64,000 nt of DNA, from contig NZ_KI912613.1 in NCBI RefSeq assembly GCF_000519325.1, forward strand, positions 3,925,859-3,989,858, given 5' to 3'. The position numbers and the translations under genes were made by a program. Positions 38,214 through 47,012 of this stretch are shown here, piece by piece. The stretch is from Patulibacter minatonensis DSM 18081. GTDB taxonomy: Bacteria > Actinomycetota > Thermoleophilia > Solirubrobacterales > Solirubrobacteraceae. Numbering within the stretch: the first letter of the stretch is position 1; every line of letters starts with the position of its first letter. The notes beneath the pieces were generated by a model. The model did not search any database. It was not told the DNA's origin and was given only the letters and a program-made list of their open reading frames with translations.

Positions 38214-38885
38214 ATGAGCAGCGAGATCCGCGTGGCGGTCGCCGGGGCCGCCGGCCGCATGGGCAGCACGGTGTGCGACGCGGTGGAGGCCGCCGACGGT
38301 CTGGTCCTCACCGGCCGCGCCGACCCGTCGCTCGGCACCACCCTGGCGGAGGTCCTGCCGGACGCCGACGTCGTCGTCGACTTCACCCAGCCCACGCAGG
38401 TCGTGGACAACGCGCTGGAGTGCATCGCGGCCGGGGTCCACGTCGTCATCGGGACGTCCGGCTGGGACCTCGCGGCGCTGGAGGGGAAGACCGGCGCGAA
38501 CGTCTTCTTCGGCCCGAACTTCGCGATCGGGGCGGTGCTGATGATGCGCTTCGCGACCGAGGCCGCCCGGCACATGCAGAAGGCCGAGATCATCGAGCTG
38601 CACCACGACAAGAAGCTCGACGCACCGTCCGGGACCGCGGCCCACACCGCTCGGCTGATCGAGGACGCCACCGGCGTCGCACCGCCGGTCCACTCCGTGC
38701 GTCTGCCCGGTCTGGTCGCGCACCAGGAGGTCCTCCTCGGCGGCCTCGGGGAGACCCTGACGATCCGCCACGACTCGCTGGACCGCTCGTCGTTCATGCC
38801 GGGCGTCGTGCTCGCCGTCCGTCGCGTGGGCACGCTGTCCTCGCCGCTGACGGTGGGCCTCGACCGCCTCCTGTTCGAGGACTGA
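38214..38885 (+). CDS. dapB: 4-hydroxy-tetrahydrodipicolinate reductase
   Basis: 223 residues, slightly short. NAD(P)H-dependent step of lysine and meso-DAP synthesis. The Rossmann motif AVAGAAGRMG is near residue 7, DFTQPTQV and GTSGW near 60-80, GPNFAIGAVLMM near 100 and the catalytic ELHHDKKLDAPSGTA near 130. A GACGAT box ends six bases before the ATG, so the message may be leaderless; ATG 38205, three codons upstream, is the alternative. dapA is 6 kb away on the same strand. Confidence 0.95.
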   Translation: MSSEIRVAVAGAAGRMGSTVCDAVEAADGLVLTGRADPSLGTTLAEVLPDADVVVDFTQPTQVVDNALECIAAGVHVVIGTSGWDLAALEGKTGANVFFGPNFAIGAVLMMRFATEAARHMQKAEIIELHHDKKLDAPSGTAAHTARLIEDATGVAPPVHSVRLPGLVAHQEVLLGGLGETLTIRHDSLDRSSFMPGVVLAVRRVGTLSSPLTVGLDRLLFED

Positions 38886-38887
38886 CC

Positions 38888-39400
38888 GTGGAGGTCCGCG
38901 CCGCCACCGCGGAGGACGCCGCGGACATCGCGGTGACGCGGATCGCGGCGTGGCACCACGCGTACGAGGAGCTCGTCGACCCGCGGCTCCTGATGGACCT
39001 CGACGTCGAGGAGGAGACCGCGACGTGGCGGCGGCGCCTCGACGGACCGAGCGGGCCCGACGGGCTGCGCACGCTCGTCGCCGTCCAGGGCCACCGGGCG
39101 ATCGGCTTCGCCGCCGTCCTGCCGCGCCGACGCGAGCACGACCTGCCCGCGAGCACCGCCGAGCTGACCGCGCTCTACGTCCATCCGACCGCCCAGGGGG
39201 CCGGCGTCGGAAGCCTGCTGCTGCCGGCCGCGGAGGACCTGATGCGGGGGACGGGCGCCTCGGGCGCGGTGCTCCGGGTGCTGGCCGGCAACTGGTGGGC
39301 CCGCGACTTCTACGCCGCCCGGGGCTGGTCCCACGAGCAGGGCGCCCCGGCGGTCGACGCCGGCGGTACCGCGACCGAGCGCTGGGAGCGGGCGCTGTGA
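38888..39400 (+). CDS. GNAT-family N-acetyltransferase
   Basis: 170 residues from GTG three bases after dapB. The acetyl-CoA motif A reads LTALYVHPTAQGAGVGSLLL (residues about 97-116: the [QR]GxGx[GA] loop), followed by a helix and the late YAARGW of motif B. The N-terminal part (TRIAAWHHAYEELVDPRLL) resembles the subgroup often annotated as small-molecule or ribosomal-protein acetyltransferases. Substrate unknown. The start of the next GNAT overlaps by GTGA. Confidence 0.88.
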   Translation: MEVRAATAEDAADIAVTRIAAWHHAYEELVDPRLLMDLDVEEETATWRRRLDGPSGPDGLRTLVAVQGHRAIGFAAVLPRRREHDLPASTAELTALYVHPTAQGAGVGSLLLPAAEDLMRGTGASGAVLRVLAGNWWARDFYAARGWSHEQGAPAVDAGGTATERWERAL

Positions 39401-39987
39401 CCGGCGGGACGCGGCCGGCGCCCGCGGCGGCCGGCGGGCGGACCGCGCCCCCCGGTGCCGACACCGCGCACGTCGCCCGGATCGCCGGGATCGCGGAACT
39501 CCCGCGACTGCTGCAGCTCGTGCATGCGGCCTACCGGGGGACCGCCAGCCGCGCGGGGTGGACGACCGAGGCGGATCTGCTGGAGGGCGGACGGATCGAC
39601 GCGGGCATGCTCCGGGAGCTGCTGGTCAGCCTTCACGACGTCGTCCTCCGCACCGGCCCGCACGGCACCCCGGGCGCGTGCTGCGCGGTCGGTCGACGCG
39701 AGGACCGCGTCGCCTTCGGGATGTTCGCCGTCGCGCCGTCCGAGCAGGGACGTGGCACCGGACGCGAGCTCCTCTCCGCGGCCGAGCGGTACGCCGTGCA
39801 GCGCTGGGACGCGACGGCGCTCCACCTCTCCGTGATCCGGCAGCGCACGGAGCTGATCGCCTGGTACGAGCGCCGCGGCTACGTCCGCACGGGGGAGACC
39901 GAGCCCTTCCCGTACGGCGACGAGCGCTACGGCCGGCCGCTGCGGGACGACCTCGAGCTCGTCGTCCTGCGCCGCGCCCTGGCCTGA
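39397..39987 (+). CDS. second GNAT-family N-acetyltransferase
   Basis: 196 residues from GTG. The first roughly 28 residues are an Ala/Pro/Gly-rich lead-in; the domain then starts with ARIAGIAELPRLLQLVHAAYRG. Motif A is FGMFAVAPSEQGRGTGRELL (Q/R-x-x-G-x-G/A intact) and motif B is AWYERRGYVRTGETEPFPYGDERYGRP. The end resembles the group of 'YxxxxRGYxxtGxxxpfp' acetyltransferases. It is coupled to the preceding GNAT but only distantly similar to it. Substrate unknown. Confidence 0.88.
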   Translation: MTGGTRPAPAAAGGRTAPPGADTAHVARIAGIAELPRLLQLVHAAYRGTASRAGWTTEADLLEGGRIDAGMLRELLVSLHDVVLRTGPHGTPGACCAVGRREDRVAFGMFAVAPSEQGRGTGRELLSAAERYAVQRWDATALHLSVIRQRTELIAWYERRGYVRTGETEPFPYGDERYGRPLRDDLELVVLRRALA

Positions 39988-40177
39988 TCGAGCGCCGGGC
40001 CGCCAGGAGCGTGCGCGGGCGCCGACCGGCGTGAACATCCTGTGGTTTCGGGCCCGTCCGCGCGTGCGGCGCCGGGCAGCGGGAGAGCGGTCCCGTGCCG
40101 ACGCGTGCTCCGCGCGGCGGCACCTCCCGCGAGCACGGCCCGGCCGTGCCCGATCCCCCCTGAGCAAGGAGTCTCCT
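39988..40177. other. noncoding gap before the repeat protein gene
   Basis: About 190 GC-rich bases with several small inverted repeats and a Shine-Dalgarno AAGGAG at 40166-40171. No clear TANNNT box close to the start, so the following gene probably has a longer leader. Confidence 0.35.
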
Positions 40178-41779
40178 GTGTCTCGGATCCCGTTCTCCTG
40201 CGGACTCACCGTGTCCGTCCTCCACCGGTCGGCGTGCGTCACCGGTCTCGCCCCGACGCCCGACGCGCCCCGCGTCCGGCGTCGCCTGTTCGCCGCCACC
40301 GCCGTCACCGTCGCCGTCTTCGGCACCGGTGCCCTGGCCTTCTCGAGCGACGCCCACGCCGCGGACCTCGCGCCCGGCCCGATCTCATCCGCCCCGGCCC
40401 CGACGCCCGGCGGCGGCGCCCCGGCTCCCGCCGCCCCCAGCCGCGGGTACACCGTCGGGATCTCCGGCTTCGACGGCCTCGGCGGCGGCGTGCAGCTGTC
40501 GGGCAACAGCGACCGCATCGCGATCACCGGCTTCGTCGGCGCCGGTGCCGGCGGCTCGTTCACCGCCGGTCAGGGCGACGTCCCGTCCGCCTCCTCGGTC
40601 GGCCTCCGCGGACGCCTGTCGGTGTCGGGCCCGCCCGGCAGCCCGTTCTCGGGCTCCCTGCAGGCCGACTCGAACACCGCCGGCCAGACGACCCTGGGCG
40701 GCGCGGTCAACGCGACGATCCCCGGGACGACCGTCGGCGGGCAGTTCAGCGGCGGCGTCACCTACGACCGCAACACCGGGACGATCACCGGCCGCGACGC
40801 CGAGGGCATCCGCAACAGCTTCGGCTCCGAGGCCTCGGCGTCGGTCGCCGGCACGCTGGTGATCCCGACGAAGGACATCAACGCCGCGCTCTCGTCGTAC
40901 GGGCAGGCGCAGATCGACGCGGCGAACGCCCAGCAGGCGGGCTGGGCCCAGCTCGGCTCGTGGATCGGCGACGCCGCCCGGTCCGCCCGCGACGCGTTCG
41001 TCGGGGCGATCTCGTCCTACGGCAAGTCCCAGGTCGACGCCGCCGAGGCCCAGAACGCCGCGGTCCGCTCCCTGCTCGGTCTGCCGACCGAGCCGGCACC
41101 GGCGACCCCCGCGCCGGACCCGGCGCCTGCGCCCGCGCCGGACCCGGCTCCGACTCCGGCGAAGCCCGTGGACGCGCCGGACCCGACGCCGTCCGTCGAT
41201 GCACCGGACCCGAGCCCGTCGGTCGACGCGGCGGACCCGACGCCGTCCGTGGACGCGCCGGACCCGACGCCGTCGGTCGATGCGCCGGACCCGACGCCGT
41301 CCGTGGACGCACCGGACCCGAGCCCGTCGGTCGACGCGCCCGACCCGGCACCGTCGGTCGACGCACCGGACCCGACGCCGTCCGTGGACGCGCCCGACCC
41401 GGCACCGTCCGTGGACGCACCGGACCCGAGCCCGTCGGTCGACGCACCGGACCCGACGCCGTCCGTCGATGCGCCGGACCCGACGCCGTCCGTGGACGCA
41501 CCGGACCCGAGCCCGTCGGTCGACGCACCCGACCCGACCCCCTCGGTCGACGCACCCGACCCGACCCCCTCGGTCGACAGCTCTGATCCCGGGCCGTCCG
41601 ATGTCGGTTCGTCCGATGTCGGTGCCTCGGACGTCGGCTCGTCGGACGTCGGGTCCTCGGACGTCGGCTCCTCCGACATCGGTTCGTCGGACGTCGGTTC
41701 CTCCGACGTCGGCGGTGGCGGCGACTTCAGCGGCGGGGGCGGCGACTTCGGCGGTGGCGGGGCGGACGCGTCGTTCTGA
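40178..41779 (+). CDS. secreted protein with long Pro/Asp tandem-repeat stalk
   Basis: 533 residues from GTG, with AAGGAG six bases upstream. A twin-Arg-like basic region (RVRRRLFAATAVTVAVFGTGALAF) and AHA form a signal peptide. Residues about 85-320 are a Gly/Ser/Thr-rich, beta-type domain; then a DAxxAQxA helical stretch, an Ala/Pro linker, 16 copies of a 9-residue unit VDAPDP[TSA]PS, eight 5-residue DVGSS units and a Gly-rich end (GGGGDFSGGGG). Probably a surface protein with an extended acidic stalk. No enzymatic motif or sorting signal was seen. Confidence 0.8.
   Translation: MSRIPFSCGLTVSVLHRSACVTGLAPTPDAPRVRRRLFAATAVTVAVFGTGALAFSSDAHAADLAPGPISSAPAPTPGGGAPAPAAPSRGYTVGISGFDGLGGGVQLSGNSDRIAITGFVGAGAGGSFTAGQGDVPSASSVGLRGRLSVSGPPGSPFSGSLQADSNTAGQTTLGGAVNATIPGTTVGGQFSGGVTYDRNTGTITGRDAEGIRNSFGSEASASVAGTLVIPTKDINAALSSYGQAQIDAANAQQAGWAQLGSWIGDAARSARDAFVGAISSYGKSQVDAAEAQNAAVRSLLGLPTEPAPATPAPDPAPAPAPDPAPTPAKPVDAPDPTPSVDAPDPSPSVDAADPTPSVDAPDPTPSVDAPDPTPSVDAPDPSPSVDAPDPAPSVDAPDPTPSVDAPDPAPSVDAPDPSPSVDAPDPTPSVDAPDPTPSVDAPDPSPSVDAPDPTPSVDAPDPTPSVDSSDPGPSDVGSSDVGASDVGSSDVGSSDVGSSDIGSSDVGSSDVGGGGDFSGGGGDFGGGGADASF
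41168..41599 (+). repeat. 16 tandem 27-bp coding repeats
   Basis: Each 27-bp unit encodes V-D-A-P-D-P-[T/S/A]-P-S; unit 3 has Ala for Pro, and unit 16 is degenerate (VDSSDPGPS). Synonymous changes (GTC/GTG, GCG/GCA, GGA/CGA) differ between units, so copies have drifted and been shuffled. A likely hot spot for length change by slippage. Confidence 0.9.
41600..41719 (+). repeat. eight tandem 15-bp coding repeats
   Basis: Units encode D-V-G-S-S with single variants (DVGAS, DIGSS, final DVGGG). They follow the 27-bp array directly and lead into a Gly-rich C terminus. Confidence 0.85.
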
Positions 41780-41800
41780 CCGTCGCACCGTGAGCGCCGC

Positions 41801-41836
41801 GCGTCGTCGGGTGGGCCCCGTGCCGCCCGACGACGC
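41801..41836. terminator. terminator between convergent repeat-protein and recD2 genes
   Basis: A perfect 11-bp stem GCGTCGTCGGG/CCCGACGACGC with a 14-base loop, between the two stop codons. Serves either direction; no T-run. Confidence 0.65.
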
Positions 41837-41845
41837 CGACGTCGC

Positions 41846-44074
41846 TCAGCCCACCGCGTCGCCCAGCGCCTCGCGGATGCGGGCCGGCAGCGCCGTGTAG
41901 CGCGTCGCCCCGTCGACCCGGCCCAGGGCCTGACGGACCGCGGCACGGTCGCCCACCATCACGCAGGCCTTCTCCGCCCGGGTGACCGCGGTGTAGAGGA
42001 GGTTCCGGGTGAGCATGTGGCGGTGCTCCGTGAGCACCGGCACGACCGCGACCGGGATGCTCGAGCCCTGCGCCTTGTGCACCGTGCAGGCGTAGGCGAG
42101 CTCCCACGTGTCGAGCCGGACGAGCGGCAGCCGGATCGTGCGGCCGTCGTCCATCTGCAGCAGCGCGTCGTCGCCGTCGACGCGGACGAGCATCCCGAGC
42201 TCGCCGTTCATGACCTCGGCCTCGTGGTCGTTGCGGGTCTGCATCACGCGGTCGCCCTCGCGCAGGGCGCTGCCCTTCGCCTGCCGGCCACCCGGGTTGA
42301 GGATCTCCCGCATCCGGGCGTTCAGGGCCTCGACGCCACACGCGCCCCGGCGCTGGGGCGCCAGCACCTGCACGCCGCCGACGGCCGGGACGTCGTAGTG
42401 CGTCGGGAGCCGCGCGGTCGCCAGCGAGACGATCTCGTCGGCCGCCGCCAGGGCGTCGGACCGGTCGATGAAGAAGAAGTCGCGGACGTCGTCCGGTCCC
42501 GGCTGCGTGATCGGCGGCTGCCCGTGGTTCATCGCGTGGGCGGAGCGGACGATCAGCGAGCGCTCCGCCTGGCGGAAGATCCGGGTCAGGCGCACCGCCG
42601 GGACGATCTGCGACTCGAGCAGGTCCTGCAGCACGCGCCCGGGGCCGACCGGCGCGAGCTGGTCGACGTCCCCGACCAGCAGCACGTGGGTCTGCGGCCC
42701 GACGGCCCGCAGCAGCGCGACGGCGAGGTCCAGCGGCAGCATCGACGCCTCGTCGACGACGAGCATCCCGCCGTCGGGGATCGGGTCGTCCTCGTCGTGT
42801 TGGAAGCCGTCGCCGGGGACGAAGCCGAGCAGCCTGTGGATCGTCGTCGCCTGGGCGCCCGTGGCCTCCGACAGCCGCCGCGCCGCCTTGCCCGTCGGCG
42901 CGCAGAGCAGGACGGAGCGACCGGCGTCCTTCAGCACGCGGACCAGCGCCCGCATCGTCTGCGTCTTGCCGGTGCCGGGACCGCCGGTGAGGATCGAGAG
43001 CCGGTGCGCGCACGCGAGGCGCACGGCCTCCCACTGCTCGGGCGACGGCAGCGGATCGGAGCCCGCCGCGCCGCCCTCGGCGACCGCCGGGTCCGTCGTC
43101 GGCGGGTCGTCCTCCACGTCGACGTCGATCGTCGGCACGTCCGTCGTCATCCGCGCGACGATCTCGGCCAGCAGCGTCTCGGCCTCGTCGAGCTCGAGCG
43201 TCGCGACGCGGCCGTCGCGGTCGACGACGGCGTGGTCGGCGATCAGGCCCTCCAGGGCCTCGGCGACCGCCGGAGCGAGCGCGTCGACCTGCGACCACGG
43301 GGCGTCGCGGCCGGCCAGCAGGCGCGTGGTGCGGGAGATCGCCTCGTCGTGGGGGAGGTGGCAGTGCCCGTCGTCCTCGGCGCGCGCGAGGGCGTGGACC
43401 AGCGCGGCGCGGCGCCGCTCGGCGCTGCCGGGGTCCTCGCCCAGCGCGATCGCGATCGCGTCGGCGGTGGGGAAGCCGATCCCGGAGCGCGACGTCAGCC
43501 GGTACGGATCGGACTTCAGGAGGCCGACGTCCGGCTCGTCCCCGAGCGCACGGATGACGCGGCCGATCGTCGCGGCGTCGAGGCCGTGGCGCTCCAGGAG
43601 CAGGCGGACCGCGCGCGGTCCGGCCTCGACCCGCCACGCCTCGACCGCCTCCGCGAGCTTCTCGCCCGTGAGGCCCTTGACCCGGCGCAGGACGTCGCGC
43701 GGCTCGCGGTCCAGGCGCTCGAGGAGCTCCTCGCCGAAGCGCTCGATCAGGAGCCCGGCCGCCTTCGGTCCGACGCCCGGGACCCGCTGGAGCACCCGCG
43801 AGACGGCCTCGTCCTCCGTCGGCGCCACGCTCTGCAGCGCCCGCACCTGGAACCGCTCGCCGTGCTTGGGGTGCTGCGTCCGGCGCCCGCTGGCCCGGAC
43901 GACGTCGCCCTCGTCCAGATGGCCGACGGGGCCGACGACGACCTCGTGGCCCCCCGGGACCGCGTCGGCCCCGGACGGCACCGCGTCGAGCACCGCGAAC
44001 TGCCCGTCGTCGCTGCGGAAGCGGACGTTCACGACCTCGAGCTCGAGGATCTCCTCGTCAGGGCCGCCGGGCAC
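41846..44074 (-). CDS. recD2: RecD2-type DNA helicase
   Basis: 742 residues from GTG 44074. A 5'-3' superfamily 1B helicase that works without RecBC, involved in repair and fork processing. Order: OB-like N-terminal domain, helix-hairpin-helix (VPGVGPKAAGLLIERFG, about 100), regulatory helices, Walker A ILTGGPGTGKT (about 365), DEAS Walker B (LVVDEASMLPLD), RIFRQ motif IV and the C-terminal ACTVHKAQGSSIP and YTAVTRAEK motifs. A TACCGT box ends six bases before the GTG. The frame is open upstream but not coding-like. No recB/recC in view. Confidence 0.95.
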   Translation of the reverse strand: MPGGPDEEILELEVVNVRFRSDDGQFAVLDAVPSGADAVPGGHEVVVGPVGHLDEGDVVRASGRRTQHPKHGERFQVRALQSVAPTEDEAVSRVLQRVPGVGPKAAGLLIERFGEELLERLDREPRDVLRRVKGLTGEKLAEAVEAWRVEAGPRAVRLLLERHGLDAATIGRVIRALGDEPDVGLLKSDPYRLTSRSGIGFPTADAIAIALGEDPGSAERRRAALVHALARAEDDGHCHLPHDEAISRTTRLLAGRDAPWSQVDALAPAVAEALEGLIADHAVVDRDGRVATLELDEAETLLAEIVARMTTDVPTIDVDVEDDPPTTDPAVAEGGAAGSDPLPSPEQWEAVRLACAHRLSILTGGPGTGKTQTMRALVRVLKDAGRSVLLCAPTGKAARRLSEATGAQATTIHRLLGFVPGDGFQHDEDDPIPDGGMLVVDEASMLPLDLAVALLRAVGPQTHVLLVGDVDQLAPVGPGRVLQDLLESQIVPAVRLTRIFRQAERSLIVRSAHAMNHGQPPITQPGPDDVRDFFFIDRSDALAAADEIVSLATARLPTHYDVPAVGGVQVLAPQRRGACGVEALNARMREILNPGGRQAKGSALREGDRVMQTRNDHEAEVMNGELGMLVRVDGDDALLQMDDGRTIRLPLVRLDTWELAYACTVHKAQGSSIPVAVVPVLTEHRHMLTRNLLYTAVTRAEKACVMVGDRAAVRQALGRVDGATRYTALPARIREALGDAVG

Positions 44075-44080
44075 GCTGGC

Positions 44081-44086
44081 ACGGTA
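44081..44086 (-). promoter_or_regulatory. -10 box of recD2, leaderless spacing
   Basis: Minus-strand TACCGT, six bases before the GTG start. Confidence 0.45.
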
Positions 44087-44203
44087 TCGGTCCGGTCGGC
44101 CCGGACCGCGTCCGCGCACCCCCGGCACGGTTCCGTCACCGTCCCGGCACGTCCGTGCCCCGCCGCACCGCAGCGAACCCCCCGCTCTGGGAGGATTCCA
44201 GGG

Positions 44204-45058
44204 GTGTCCGCCCTCGGGACGATCATCACCGCCGTCGTCACGCCCTTCCGCGACGACTTCTCCGTCGACGAGGACGCCTTCGTCGCGCTGCTCCAGCACC
44301 TCGCGGACAACGGGTCCGACGGATTCGTCGTCGCCGGCACCACGGGCGAGGGTTCGACCCTCTCGGTCGAGGAGCACCTGGCGCTCGTCGAGCTGGCGAT
44401 CCGCGAGAAGCCGGCCGGCACGTCGATCATCGCCAACGCGGGCGGCAACGACACCCGCGAGTCGATCCACCTGACCGAGCGCGCCACGGAGCTCGGCGCG
44501 GACGGCACGCTGAACGTCGTCGGCTACTACAACCGCCCGAACCGCCGGGGCATCGTCGCGCACTACCGCGCCGTCGCCGCGGCCACGGACAAGCCGATCG
44601 TCCTCTACAACATCCCGTCGCGGTCGACGCTCGACCTCGACAACGAGCTCCTCGCCGAGCTCGCGCAGATCGAGCACGTCGACGCCGTCAAGCAGGCGAA
44701 CAACGCGAACCTCGCGCTCGTCGACGGCCTGACGCTCTACGCGGGCAACGACGACGTCCTCGCCCGGACCCTCGACCTCGGCGGCGCCGGCGGCATCTGC
44801 GTCGTCTCGCACCTCACCGGTCCGCTGCTGCGCGAGATGGTCGACGCCACGCCCGAGCGGCGCGCCGAGATCGACGCCCGCCTCCAGCCGCTCTACCGGG
44901 TGCTCGGCGTCACCACGAACCCGATCCCGATCAAGGCCGCCCTCGACCTCGTCGGCCGGCCGGTCGGCGGGCTGCGGCTGCCGATGATCGAGGCCGACGA
45001 CGCCGAGCGCGCGCAGATCCGCGCGGTGCTGGCCGACCTCGGCCTGCTGCCCGCGTAG
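44204..45058 (+). CDS. dapA: 4-hydroxy-tetrahydrodipicolinate synthase
   Basis: 284 residues from GTG. TIM-barrel aldolase condensing pyruvate with aspartate semialdehyde, the first committed lysine/DAP step. GTTGEGSTLS (about residue 45), the catalytic Tyr in VLYNIPSRS and the Schiff-base Lys in VDAVKQANN are present. GGGAGG at 44188-44193 could serve as ribosome site, or GAGGAT as a -10; the two readings overlap. Beside rnj, a conserved pairing in Gram-positive bacteria. Confidence 0.95.
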   Translation: MSALGTIITAVVTPFRDDFSVDEDAFVALLQHLADNGSDGFVVAGTTGEGSTLSVEEHLALVELAIREKPAGTSIIANAGGNDTRESIHLTERATELGADGTLNVVGYYNRPNRRGIVAHYRAVAAATDKPIVLYNIPSRSTLDLDNELLAELAQIEHVDAVKQANNANLALVDGLTLYAGNDDVLARTLDLGGAGGICVVSHLTGPLLREMVDATPERRAEIDARLQPLYRVLGVTTNPIPIKAALDLVGRPVGGLRLPMIEADDAERAQIRAVLADLGLLPA

Positions 45059-45303
45059 TGGCCCCTATCGGACGCCGGGGCCACACCTCCAGGACCATCG
45101 TCCGGCGCACGCTCGCCGGCCGCTTCCCCGTCCCGCATCGCCGGGACCCCGCCGATCGTCGTCCGCGCTGCGCACGCGCCCGGACGACCGCGGGCGTCGA
45201 GCTCCGGGCGCTCCGCTTATCCGAGTGCTCCCGCCCACGGCGGGGCCTCTGACACGCGCACGGCACACGGTCGTGGCGCACCGACGGAAGAGGAACACCA
45301 CAT
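45059..45303. other. dapA-rnj gap: rnj leader region
   Basis: 245 bases without a gene. The last 20 bases carry GAAGAGGAACACCACAT before the rnj ATG, very like the pnp ribosome-site region (GAGGAACGACAT). A TTATCC segment at 45217 is a possible but weak -10. No clear hairpin terminator after dapA. Confidence 0.35.
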
Positions 45304-46989
45304 ATGACCGGAAACCGACCGGCACAGAAGACGCTCCGCATCCTGCCCCTCGGCGGGCTGGGCGAGATCGGCAAGAACATGACCGTCGTCGAGTACGACG
45401 GCAAGATCGTCGTCATCGACGTCGGCGTGCGCTTCCCGACGGCGGAGCAGGTCGGCATCGACCTCGTGCTCCCGGACTTCAGCTACCTGAAGGACCGCGC
45501 CGCCGACATCGAGGCGATCGTCATCACCCACGGCCACGAGGACCACATCGGCGCGCTGCCGTTCGTCCTCAAGCAGCTCGGCGGCGCCCGCCACGCACCG
45601 AAGATCCTCGGCCTGCCGCTCACGATGGCGATGGCCAAGAGCAAGCTCGAGGAGCACCGCCTGCGCGAGGTCCCGCTGACCACGGTCAAGCCGGGCCAGA
45701 CCGTCAAGGTCGGCACGTTCGAGCTCGAGTTCATCCACACCACGCACTCGATCCCGGACACCGCCGCGGTCGGCGTCAACACGCCGCTCGGCACGCTGCT
45801 GTTCACGGCGGACTACAAGTTCGACCAGACCCCGGTCGACGGCGGTCCCGCGGACTTCCTGCGCTTCTCGCGCTACGGCAGCGAGGGCCTCCTCATGCTG
45901 CTCGGCGACTCCACGAACGTCGACCGGCCCGGCTGGTCCCCGTCGGAGTCGCTCGTCGGCCCCGCGCTCGAGGCCGCCTTCGCGCCCTTGCGCGGCCGCA
46001 TCATCGTCACGTCCTTCGCCTCGAACCTGCACCGCGTGCAGCAGGTCATCGACGCCGCGGTGAAGCTCAACCGCAAGGTCTGCCTGCTCGGCCGGTCGAT
46101 GAAGAAGAACACGAACATCGCGCGGACCCTGGGCATCCTCCAGATCCCGGACGGCGTCCTCGTGCAGCCGCGCGACCTCGAGCACCTCCCGGACCACCGC
46201 GTCCTCGTGATGTCGACCGGCTCCCAGGGCGAGCCGCTCGCCGCGCTGCGCCGCATGGCGTTCCGCGACCACCCGCAGATCCGGATCCACGAGGGCGACA
46301 CCGTCGTCTTCTCGGCCACCCCGATCCCGGGCAACGAGCGCGCCGTCAACGAGACGATCGACAAGCTCTACCAGGCCGGCGCGAACGTCATCACGCACAA
46401 GGACGCGCCGATCCACGCCTCCGGCCACGGCTACCAGGAGGAGATGAAGATGATGCTCAACCTGACGAAGCCGAAGTACGTCATGCCGATGCACGGCGAC
46501 TACCAGCGCCTGCGCCTGCACAAGAAGATCGCCGTCTCGGTCGGCGTGAAGGACGACAACGTCTTCTGCGCCGAGAACGGCCTGCCGGTCGAGATCGACC
46601 AGCGCGGCGCCCGCTTCGGCAAGCCGATCAACTCGGGCGTGATGTACGTCGACGGCACCGACATCGGCGCCACCGCCGACGCCGCGCTGCGCGACCGCCG
46701 GTCGCTGTCCGCCGACGGCCTGTTCGTCGTCGTCGCGACGATCGGCGACGACGACGGCAAGACCGTCGCCGAGGCCGAGCTGCTGTTCCGCGGCGTGCCG
46801 TTCAAGCACGACGAGCAGTTCATGACCGCCGTCCGCGAGCAGGTCGACGCCTCCGTCGAGCGCGCCGCGGCCGACAAGATCCACGACCTGGACGAGATCC
46901 AGCGGATCCTCCACGACGACGTCGCCCAGCTCGTCTGGGAGAAGCTGAAGCGCCGCCCGGTCGTGATGCCGGTCGTCGTCGCGGTCTAG
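45304..46989 (+). CDS. rnj: ribonuclease J
   Basis: 561 residues, full length. Beta-CASP metallo-beta-lactamase RNase with 5'-3' exo- and endonuclease activity for mRNA decay and rRNA maturation. HGHEDH at 76-81, HTTHSIPD and the DSTNVDRPG motif form the catalytic core; the beta-CASP region contains FASNLHRVQQ and the STGSQGEP loop; MPMHGDYQRL supplies the last His; a C-terminal domain follows from about 460. A good GAGGAA ribosome site lies nine bases upstream. Its leader resembles that of pnp, the other main RNase here. Confidence 0.96.
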   Translation: MTGNRPAQKTLRILPLGGLGEIGKNMTVVEYDGKIVVIDVGVRFPTAEQVGIDLVLPDFSYLKDRAADIEAIVITHGHEDHIGALPFVLKQLGGARHAPKILGLPLTMAMAKSKLEEHRLREVPLTTVKPGQTVKVGTFELEFIHTTHSIPDTAAVGVNTPLGTLLFTADYKFDQTPVDGGPADFLRFSRYGSEGLLMLLGDSTNVDRPGWSPSESLVGPALEAAFAPLRGRIIVTSFASNLHRVQQVIDAAVKLNRKVCLLGRSMKKNTNIARTLGILQIPDGVLVQPRDLEHLPDHRVLVMSTGSQGEPLAALRRMAFRDHPQIRIHEGDTVVFSATPIPGNERAVNETIDKLYQAGANVITHKDAPIHASGHGYQEEMKMMLNLTKPKYVMPMHGDYQRLRLHKKIAVSVGVKDDNVFCAENGLPVEIDQRGARFGKPINSGVMYVDGTDIGATADAALRDRRSLSADGLFVVVATIGDDDGKTVAEAELLFRGVPFKHDEQFMTAVREQVDASVERAAADKIHDLDEIQRILHDDVAQLVWEKLKRRPVVMPVVVAV

Positions 46990-47012
46990 CGGCTCCGGCC
47001 GGCCGGGCGCCG

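Noticed and set aside
41168-41719. Regular 27-bp and 15-bp repeats resembling a CRISPR array
   Set aside because: Units are directly adjacent without spacers, stay in frame, and encode a regular peptide repeat; no cas genes nearby.
44188-44197. Strong Shine-Dalgarno versus -10 reading before dapA
   Set aside because: GGGAGGATT can be read either way; neither is convincing enough to list as a separate feature.
42017-44203. Plus-strand open frame running into dapA from inside the recD2 region
   Set aside because: Antisense shadow of recD2; DapA clearly begins at GTG 44204.
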